Source: Microbacteriaceae bacterium
GTDB lineage: Bacteria; Actinomycetota; Actinomycetes; Actinomycetales; Microbacteriaceae
Direction: 5' to 3'
NCBI GenBank assembly: GCA_009925875.1
Contig: RFQD01000105.1
Location: forward strand, 1 to 5,313
Length of the DNA: 5,313 nucleotides
In this document: in pieces, positions 1 through 5,313 of the stretch
Layout: each line of letters starts with the position of its first letter
How positions within the stretch are numbered: position 1 is the stretch's first letter
Made by a program: the position numbers and the translations under genes
The notes under the pieces: model-generated
The model's database searches: none
Seen by the model: only the letters and a program-made list of their open reading frames with translations
What the model was told of the DNA's origin: nothing

Positions 1-999
<999 letters not shown>

Positions 1000-1010
1000 C
1001 TCGCTCGACG

Positions 1011-1017
1011 AAAGAGA
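1011..1017 (+). promoter_or_regulatory. Weak ribosome binding site for the FtsB-like gene
   Basis: The purine run AAAGAGA lies 9 bases before the ATG at 1027 and is the only Shine-Dalgarno-like stretch in the eno-ftsB gap. It is a weak match, but it supports this start. Confidence 0.4.
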
Positions 1018-1026
1018 CGCCGCACC

Positions 1027-1515
1027 ATGGCCAAACGCCCCGTGACACGAGTCCGCGTCGCCGACGCACGCGAGCTCGTGTCAACGTGGGCGTCGTCGCT
1101 CCACATGTCGGGCGCGACGCTGTTGTGCCTCGCACTCGTGGTTTTCGGCGTCGTCGTGCTCGCGAATCCACTTCGCACACTCATCGAACAACGGGCGCAG
1201 GTCGCAGATTTGCAGGCGCAGCTCGACCAGAAAAACGCCACACTGGATGCGCTCACCACGCAGCGCGCACGGTGGAACGATCCGGCGTACATTCGGGCGC
1301 AAGCGCGCGATCGACTGTTTTACGTGATGCCCGGTGAGACCAGCTATTTGGTCATCAACGATGTGACGGATGAAAAAGATCGCGTTCGCACCGTGTCAGC
1401 AGACCTCACACACACTGACGTCGATTGGGTGCGCGGGTTACTCACATCCGTGGTTGTTGCGGGATTGAGCGAGCCGACGCCCGCCCAAATGGACGCCGTG
1501 ACGGGTGAGAAATAA
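1027..1515 (+). CDS. ftsB: FtsB/DivIC-like septum formation initiator protein
   Basis: This is a 162-residue bitopic membrane protein of the septum formation initiator (DivIC/FtsB) family. The family works in the divisome with FtsL and FtsQ to activate septal wall synthesis. The sequence shows a basic cytoplasmic N-terminus (residues 1-27), one transmembrane helix (about 28-47), a coiled-coil-like stretch rich in Gln, Leu and Ala (about 50-83), then the family motif W-N-D-P-x-Y-I-x-x-Q-A-R-x-R-L-x-Y-V-x-P-G-E (about 83-104). The remaining C-terminal 58 residues look poorly conserved. Position between eno and a DUF501 gene is the standard actinobacterial location (M. tuberculosis Rv1024). The ATG at 1027 has a weak purine-rich site upstream. 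Leu138 uses the rare codon TTA (1438-1440). Family assignment is firm; the name FtsB rather than DivIC is a convention. Confidence 0.92.
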   Translation: MAKRPVTRVRVADARELVSTWASSLHMSGATLLCLALVVFGVVVLANPLRTLIEQRAQVADLQAQLDQKNATLDALTTQRARWNDPAYIRAQARDRLFYVMPGETSYLVINDVTDEKDRVRTVSADLTHTDVDWVRGLLTSVVVAGLSEPTPAQMDAVTGEK

Positions 1516-1518
1516 GGT

Positions 1519-1534
1519 TCGCGCATTCGCGCGA
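1519..1534 (+). other. Perfect small hairpin in the ftsB-DUF501 gap
   Basis: TCGCGC (1519-1524) and GCGCGA (1529-1534) form six perfect, mostly GC pairs around an ATTC loop. The hairpin sits 3 bases after the FtsB-like stop and 10 bases before the DUF501 start. No T-tract follows, so it is not a classical terminator. It might limit read-through or influence initiation of the next gene; it could also be chance in GC-rich DNA. Confidence 0.4.
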
Positions 1535-1544
1535 CAATTAACCC

Positions 1545-2081
1545 ATGCGCCCCCCGTTTGAGCCAGCGTCGCAACGAGACATCGCAATCGTGTCGGCGCA
1601 ACTCGGGCGCCCGGCACGCGACGTGATTGGGATACCCGCGCGCTGTGTCTGCGGTGCCCCCACGGTCGTGGCGACGAGTCCGCGTCTGGCGGATGGCACC
1701 CCGTTTCCCACTCTGTATTACCTGACTCATCCCGCGGCGACCGCGGCGATGAGCGATCTTGAGGCGACGCACGTGATGGTTGAGTTCGCGCAACTTCTCG
1801 AGGACGACCCGGAGCTGCGTGACCAGTACGCGCGCGCACATGAGCAGTATGTGCGCGATCGCGAGAGCATCCTGAGTGTTGATGAATTGGCACACGTGTC
1901 CGCGGGCGGTATGCCCGTGCGTGTGAAATGCCTCCATGCCCTCGCGGGCCACGCCCTTGCGGTCGGACCCAACGTGAACCCGATCGGCGACCTTGCTCTG
2001 CAACGGTGCGATTGGTCACCGGATGTGTGCGAATGTCGAAACTATGAACTCACTGAGTCGGACACGTCGAGTGATGCGTGA
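1545..2081 (+). CDS. DUF501 domain protein
   Basis: A 178-residue soluble protein of the DUF501 family, whose function is not established. Recognisable family blocks are an N-terminal D-x-x-I-V-x-x-Q-L-G-R-x-x-R (about 11-25), a C-x-C-G turn (Cys34, Cys36), PRLADGTPFPTLYYLTHP (46-63), and SAGGMPVRVKCLHALAGHALA (119-139). The C-terminus adds a Cys cluster (Cys155, Cys162, Cys164). Cys34, Cys36, Cys129, His131 and the C-terminal cysteines could bind a metal, but this is inference. No signal peptide or membrane segment is seen. The gene follows the FtsB-like gene, as in M. tuberculosis (Rv1025), so co-transcription is likely. No Shine-Dalgarno sequence precedes the ATG at 1545, but the family's N-terminal block starts shortly after it, so this start is probably right. 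The 3' end overlaps the protease gene. Confidence 0.93.
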   Translation: MRPPFEPASQRDIAIVSAQLGRPARDVIGIPARCVCGAPTVVATSPRLADGTPFPTLYYLTHPAATAAMSDLEATHVMVEFAQLLEDDPELRDQYARAHEQYVRDRESILSVDELAHVSAGGMPVRVKCLHALAGHALAVGPNVNPIGDLALQRCDWSPDVCECRNYELTESDTSSDA

Positions 2082-3333
2082 GGTTCGAGTAACGCGCCGC
2101 GCCGGCGCCGTGTCTCTTCTTGCTGCCGTTGCCGTGAGTCTCACACTCGCGCCGAGCGCACCAGCCGTCGCTGACTGGACGCGCGATCGGGAATACTGGC
2201 TCGCGGACTACGGTTTCACCGCCGCCTGGGCGACGACGACGGGCGACGGAGTTCTCGTCTCCGTCATCGATTCCGGCATCGCGGACGTTCCCGAACTCGC
2301 CGGGGCGGTCGTCGGGGGCGCGGATTTCTCGGGTCAAGGCAGCGCCGACGGGCGCACGCCGGTGGGACCGTCACCCAATCACGGCACCCTCGTCGCCTCG
2401 GTTCTCGCGGCGCGGGGTTCGGGCGACGGCGACGGGATGATCGGCGCGGCACCCGGTGCGCGTCTGCTCAGCGCATCCATTTCTATTGATCCGGATGCCC
2501 CCGTGCCCTTCGACGATCAGATACCTCAGGCCGTTCGCTGGTCTGTTGACCAAGGCGCCACGGTCATCAACATGTCCATCACCCGGGGTAGCCTCAGCTG
2601 GCCCGAGAGCTGGGACGACGCCTTTCTCTATGCGGCGCAACACAACGTGGTCATTGTGGCTGCGTCCGGCAACCGCGCTCAGGGCACCGATGAAGTTGGG
2701 GCGCCCGCGACGATTCCCGGTGTGCTGACGGTGGCGGGTGTCGATCGTGAGGGTCGCGCGAGCCAACAGGCATCAACGCAAGGCATCACGATTGGGGTGG
2801 CGGCACCCGCGGAGGAGCTCATCGGAGTAAATGCGCGTGGTTCCGTTGTGTCGTGGGCCGGTTCGAGCGGAGCGTCACCCATCGTCGCGGGGCTCGTGGC
2901 GCTCGTGCGGGCCGCTCATCCCGATCTCGATGCCGCGAATGTCATCAACCGCGTGACGTCTACCGCCACCCCCGCGGGTGATCCAGCGATTTATGGTCAC
3001 GGTCTCATCAATGCCGAAGCCGCGGTCACGTCCGATGTGGCTCCGGTCGTGGCAAACCCCCTGGGCGATCTCGCCGAGTGGATCACCATCTATCGACGGG
3101 CGCCGTCGACGAACACCCCGATAGCGACATTTACGAGCACCCCGCTACCTCTCCCGACGCCCGGTCGACCGTTTGCGAGTGTGTCGCAGTATGAACTGAC
3201 CCAAGCCGTGGTGCCGTCAATCTTCCTGCTGGGATTCGGTATTCTTATAGCGCTCGGGTCCATTGCTGTTGCCCGTCGTCTGCGTCCTCGTCGCCTCTCT
3301 CACGATGAGAACGAAATACCTCCCACAACCTAG
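2044..3333 (+). CDS. Mycosin-like membrane-anchored subtilisin-family (S8) serine protease
   Basis: An exported serine protease of the subtilisin superfamily, 429 residues from the ATG at 2044. Order of parts: basic N-terminus; signal peptide ending near residue 43 (A-V-A before DW); short pro-like segment; catalytic domain about 60-330; Pro/Thr/Ser-rich linker (about 353-378); one transmembrane helix (about 389-411); and a short basic cytoplasmic tail. The triad is visible as Asp76 (VSVIDSGI), His113 (NHGTLVAS) and Ser275 (GSSGASPIVAG), with oxyanion Asn210 (AASGN). The layout matches mycosins, the proteases tied to type VII secretion, but no secretion gene is in the window, so that link is unproven. 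The Ser motif reads GSSGASP, not the common GTSxAAP. The start is uncertain: 2044, 2071 (GTG) and 2074 (ATG) all leave the signal peptide intact, none has a good ribosome site, and all overlap DUF501. A TTG at 1993 is too early. Confidence 0.93.
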   Translation: MNSLSRTRRVMREVRVTRRAGAVSLLAAVAVSLTLAPSAPAVADWTRDREYWLADYGFTAAWATTTGDGVLVSVIDSGIADVPELAGAVVGGADFSGQGSADGRTPVGPSPNHGTLVASVLAARGSGDGDGMIGAAPGARLLSASISIDPDAPVPFDDQIPQAVRWSVDQGATVINMSITRGSLSWPESWDDAFLYAAQHNVVIVAASGNRAQGTDEVGAPATIPGVLTVAGVDREGRASQQASTQGITIGVAAPAEELIGVNARGSVVSWAGSSGASPIVAGLVALVRAAHPDLDAANVINRVTSTATPAGDPAIYGHGLINAEAAVTSDVAPVVANPLGDLAEWITIYRRAPSTNTPIATFTSTPLPLPTPGRPFASVSQYELTQAVVPSIFLLGFGILIALGSIAVARRLRPRRLSHDENEIPPTT

Positions 3334-3335
3334 CT

Positions 3336-3340
3336 GGAGA
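3336..3340 (+). promoter_or_regulatory. Ribosome binding site that fixes the GTG start of the flavoprotein gene
   Basis: GGAGA lies 7 bases before the GTG at 3348 and 2 bases after the protease stop. This is the best Shine-Dalgarno match in the window and supports the GTG start. Its closeness to the upstream stop codon suggests translational coupling. Confidence 0.8.
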
Positions 3341-3347
3341 CTTTACT

Positions 3348-4664
3348 GTGCCCAAGATTCTCATCGTCGGTGGCGGTTATGCCGGTTTTTACACCGCGTG
3401 GAAGCTCGAAAAGTGGCTCCGCCACGGAGAGGCCGAGGTCACCCTCGTCGACCCTCGCCCCTACATGACGTACCAGCCTTTCCTGCCGGAGATTGCTGCC
3501 GGCTCAATCGAGGCCCGGCACGCAATTGTTCCCCTGCGCTCGCACCTCAAGAGAACGCACATCGTGGCCGGAAAGGTCACAGCGATCAACCACAAGAAGA
3601 AGTCCGCAGTCGTAACTCCCGAGACGGGTGCCGAGTACGCACTGGAATATGACCACATTGTTTACACCGCAGGTTCGGTTTCGCGCACCTTTCCCATTCC
3701 GGGTGTTGCCGAAAAAGCCATCGGCCTGAAAACCATTGAAGAAGCCATTTACGTGCGCGACCGCATGCTTAATGACTTCGACAAGGCAGCGGGCCTGCCG
3801 CCCGGACCGGAACGCGATCGTCTGCTCACCGTGGTCGTTATCGGTGGTGGCTTTGCCGGCATCGAAATCTTTGCCGAGCTTCGCTCTCTGGCCAGTGCCA
3901 TCCTCAAGGATTACCCGGAGATAACTTTTGACGACACCCATTTTCACCTCATCGAGGCGATGGACCGCATCATGCCCGAGGTGTCGCTCAAGACCAGCCA
4001 GTGGGTGCTCAAGAACCTCGCCCAACGTGGCGCTCGGGTTCACCTCAACACGCAGCTTCGTTCTGCAGCGGACGGAAAGATTGAGCTCTCGACGGGCGAG
4101 AGTTTCGATGCCGACCTCATCATTTGGACGGCCGGCGTGATGGCCAACCCCGCGCTAGGTCACACGGACTTCCCGCTTGATGAGCGCGGTCGCTTGCGTA
4201 TGCGTGCCGACCTGCGCGTTGAAGGTGAAAACGGGCCACTTCAGGGGGCGTGGGGTGCCGGGGATGCGACGGCCGTACCGGACCTTTCGGGCGGCGGAGT
4301 TGGCGGTTTTTGTGTGCCCAACGCGCAGCACGCGGTGCGTCAGGCCAAACTCCTGGCCAAGAACATCACTGCGGATATCCGCGGTGAGAGCGTTCGGGAT
4401 TATATCCACCACAACCTCGGTGTCGTCGCTGGTCTCGGTCTCAACATCGGCGTATTCCAATCGGGCAAGTTAGTGCTCACGGGATACCTGGCATGGTTGG
4501 CCCACCGCGGGTATCACGGGCTTGCCATGCCCACCTTCGAGCGCAAGGTGCGCGTGATCTGGGGTTGGATCAACAACTTCTTCCTAGGTCGCGACATCGC
4601 GTCGCTCACCGCATACAAAACACCGCGCGCCTCATTTGAGGAATACGCGATTCGAGTTCGGTAG
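3348..4664 (+). CDS. ndh: Type II NADH dehydrogenase-like FAD/NAD(P)-dependent oxidoreductase
   Basis: A 438-residue flavoprotein of the pyridine nucleotide-disulfide oxidoreductase superfamily, most like type II NADH:quinone dehydrogenases. These pass electrons from NADH through FAD to menaquinone at the membrane without pumping protons. Visible parts: N-terminal FAD-binding ILIVGGGYAGF (about 4-14) with the acidic strand end at Asp35; YQPFLPEIAAGSIE (42-55); a second dinucleotide fold VVVIGGGFAGIE (162-173) for NADH; the WTAGV turn (260-264); the FAD-contacting GAGDA (303-307); and an AQHAVRQ segment (326-332). The C-terminal 380-420 region is rich in Trp, Phe and Ile and probably forms the membrane-contacting helix. 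Length is typical. The GTG start follows a good GGAGA site, only 14 bases after the protease stop. Leu375 uses rare TTA (4470-4472). Cofactor folds are firm; the exact electron acceptor is inferred. Confidence 0.92.
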   Translation: MPKILIVGGGYAGFYTAWKLEKWLRHGEAEVTLVDPRPYMTYQPFLPEIAAGSIEARHAIVPLRSHLKRTHIVAGKVTAINHKKKSAVVTPETGAEYALEYDHIVYTAGSVSRTFPIPGVAEKAIGLKTIEEAIYVRDRMLNDFDKAAGLPPGPERDRLLTVVVIGGGFAGIEIFAELRSLASAILKDYPEITFDDTHFHLIEAMDRIMPEVSLKTSQWVLKNLAQRGARVHLNTQLRSAADGKIELSTGESFDADLIIWTAGVMANPALGHTDFPLDERGRLRMRADLRVEGENGPLQGAWGAGDATAVPDLSGGGVGGFCVPNAQHAVRQAKLLAKNITADIRGESVRDYIHHNLGVVAGLGLNIGVFQSGKLVLTGYLAWLAHRGYHGLAMPTFERKVRVIWGWINNFFLGRDIASLTAYKTPRASFEEYAIRVR

Positions 4665-4689
4665 CCTGTCGGGGCAACCAAAATGACGG

Positions 4690-4762
4690 GCCCCCATAGC
4701 CCAATGGCAGAGGCAGGCGACTTAAAATCGCTCCAGTGTGGGTTCGAGTCCCACTGGGGGTA
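4690..4762 (+). tRNA. tRNA with anticodon UAA (Leu by anticodon), short class I form
   Basis: A complete cloverleaf of 73 nt, without an encoded CCA. The acceptor stem pairs 4690-4696 with 4755-4761 (first pair G·U, six Watson-Crick pairs), and the discriminator is A4762. The D arm has three pairs (4699-4701 with 4712-4714) and a loop containing GG at 4706-4707. The anticodon stem pairs 4716-4720 with 4728-4732 around the loop CTTAAAA, placing TAA at 4722-4724... read as U34 A35 A36 (4723-4725 if the loop begins C4721, T4722). The variable region is only 5 nt (4733-4737). The T arm pairs 4738-4742 with 4750-4754 around TTCGAGT. Anticodon UAA reads UUA, leucine. Ordinary bacterial tRNA-Leu has a long variable arm, which is absent here, so the amino acid is uncertain. 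It lies 25 bases after the flavoprotein gene and may be processed from the same transcript. Confidence 0.9.
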
Positions 4763-4799
4763 CGAATGCGTCAGCCCCTCCGGGGGCTGCAGCATTCGT
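4762..4799 (+). terminator. Strong two-part hairpin after the tRNA, probable terminator or 3' processing element
   Basis: The outer stem has eight perfect pairs, ACGAATGC (4762-4769) with GCATTCGT (4792-4799). After a 2x2 internal loop, an inner stem of seven perfect pairs follows, CAGCCCC (4772-4778) with GGGGCTG (4783-4789), closed by a TCCG loop. No T-tract follows on either strand, so it is not a textbook intrinsic terminator, but GC-rich actinobacteria often use such stems. Lying between convergent genes, it may serve both. The outer stem includes the tRNA discriminator base. Confidence 0.65.
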
Positions 4800-4804
4800 G
4801 TCCT

Positions 4805-4823
4805 GAGTGGGCGAGACCCACTC
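4805..4823. terminator. Second perfect hairpin, close to the 3' end of the aminotransferase gene
   Basis: GAGTGGG (4805-4811) and CCCACTC (4817-4823) form seven perfect pairs around CGAGA. On the minus strand it begins 7 bases after the aminotransferase stop codon, a good place for a transcript end. It lacks a T-tract on both strands, so termination is inferred from position and stability only. Confidence 0.45.
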
Positions 4824-4830
4824 TCGGGCC

Positions 4831-5313
4831 CTAGCTCAGCTCGCCCAGCACCGCGTCAATAATCGCGAGTCCTTCGCGTGCCTCATCTTCGGTCACCACA
4901 CAGGGTGGCACGACGTGCAGACGGTTGTCGGCCATGAAGGGGAGGAGCTTGTGCGCCAGGAGCGCGCTCTTGAGCTTGCCCATCCATGCCGCATCGACGG
5001 GTGATTTGGTTGCGCGATCGCTGACGAACTCGACGGCCCAGAACACACCCGAGCCTCGCACGTCACCGATAATCTCGTGCTTGGCCTTGAGTGCCTCGAG
5101 ACCGGGCCCGAGCACGTTCTCACCGATGTGCTTGGCGTTCTCCACGACCTTTTCGTCTTCCATCGCCTCGATTGTGGCGATGATGCTCGCACACGCCAAC
5201 GGGTGACCTGAGTAGGTGAGCCCGCCCGGGAAGACCCGCTCGTCGAAGGTGCGAATGATGGGGTCGCTGATGATCACGCCGCCGACCGGAATGTAGCCCG
5301 AGTTGACGCCTTT
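4831..5313 (-). CDS. Class III PLP-dependent aminotransferase, C-terminal part
   Basis: The frame is open from the right edge of the window to the TAG at 4831-4833, giving 160 residues; the N-terminal part (likely over 250 residues) lies outside. The first visible residues, KGVNSGYIPVGGVIIS, match the class III aminotransferase segment in which the lysine forms the Schiff base with pyridoxal phosphate, so the catalytic lysine is probably the codon at 5311-5313. The TYSGHPLACA segment (33-42 of the fragment) follows, with the threonine and neighbours near the cofactor phosphate, then DVRGSGVFWAVEF (74-86) and the C-terminal RLHVVPPCVVTEDEAREGLAII. These are fold-III transaminase hallmarks (a family including 4-aminobutyrate, taurine-pyruvate and beta-alanine aminotransferases). 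The substrate cannot be told from this fragment. The GTG at 5275-5277 is internal, not the start. It is convergent with the tRNA and the plus-strand genes. Confidence 0.93.
   Translation of the reverse strand, partial: KGVNSGYIPVGGVIISDPIIRTFDERVFPGGLTYSGHPLACASIIATIEAMEDEKVVENAKHIGENVLGPGLEALKAKHEIIGDVRGSGVFWAVEFVSDRATKSPVDAAWMGKLKSALLAHKLLPFMADNRLHVVPPCVVTEDEAREGLAIIDAVLGELS

Noticed and set aside
1344..2019. Overlapping minus-strand frames (219 and 193 codons) across the FtsB-like and DUF501 genes
   Set aside because: Arg/His-rich low-quality translations opposite two recognised family proteins; typical high-GC shadow frames.
3504..4043. Minus-strand 179-codon frame opposite the flavoprotein gene
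   Set aside because: Shadow frame; the plus strand encodes clear FAD and NAD motifs over the same bases.
4656..4684. Separate promoter for the tRNA, using CAAAAT (4679-4684) as a -10
   Set aside because: The spacing would start the transcript at the tRNA itself, but the matching -35 region (GTTCGG) is a poor match; co-transcription with the flavoprotein gene is as likely.
4514..4795. Minus-strand 93-codon frame containing a WDSNPHWSDFKS-like stretch
   Set aside because: It is the antisense reading of the tRNA and of the flavoprotein gene's 3' end; this is a well-known source of spurious proteins.
4690..4830. tRNA 3' end as the attachment site of an integrated element
   Set aside because: No second copy of the tRNA 3' end and no integrase gene in the window; the neighbouring gene is an ordinary aminotransferase.

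Overview
The window looks like chromosomal DNA from a high-GC Gram-positive bacterium, most likely an actinomycete of the Microbacteriaceae type. Three things suggest this. The base composition and codon use are GC-rich. The gene order is enolase, FtsB/DivIC-like septum protein, DUF501 protein, and the first three genes are a well-known actinobacterial block (in Mycobacterium tuberculosis they are eno, Rv1024, Rv1025). The proteins themselves are also of actinobacterial type. The genus is not resolved.

Layout, left to right. Five plus-strand genes lie nearly end to end: the 3' three quarters of eno (1-999), an FtsB/DivIC-like cell-division protein (1027-1515), a DUF501 protein (1545-2081), a secreted membrane-anchored subtilisin-family protease resembling mycosins (about 2044-3333), and a type II NADH dehydrogenase-like flavoprotein (3348-4664). 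Gaps are 27, 29, an overlap, and 14 bases, which fits one transcription unit. Only 25 bases after the flavoprotein comes a tRNA gene with anticodon UAA (4690-4762). A 68-base spacer with two strong hairpins separates it from a convergent minus-strand gene, the C-terminal part of a class III PLP aminotransferase (4831-5313), cut off by the window edge at what is probably its PLP lysine. There is no gene-free stretch over 300 bases, and no CRISPR array, insertion sequence or prophage gene is visible.

Functionally this is mostly core metabolism (glycolysis, respiratory NADH oxidation), cell division, and a surface protease. The genes share a neighbourhood rather than an obvious pathway.

The least ordinary item is the tRNA. 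Its anticodon says leucine, but it folds as a 73-nt class I tRNA with a 5-nt variable region, whereas normal bacterial tRNA-Leu is class II with a long variable arm. Its first acceptor pair is G·U, and a 38-nt hairpin begins at its discriminator base. The rare codon it would read, TTA, occurs once in the FtsB-like gene and once in the flavoprotein gene directly upstream. Whether this tRNA is charged with leucine, with something else, or is non-translational cannot be decided from sequence alone.
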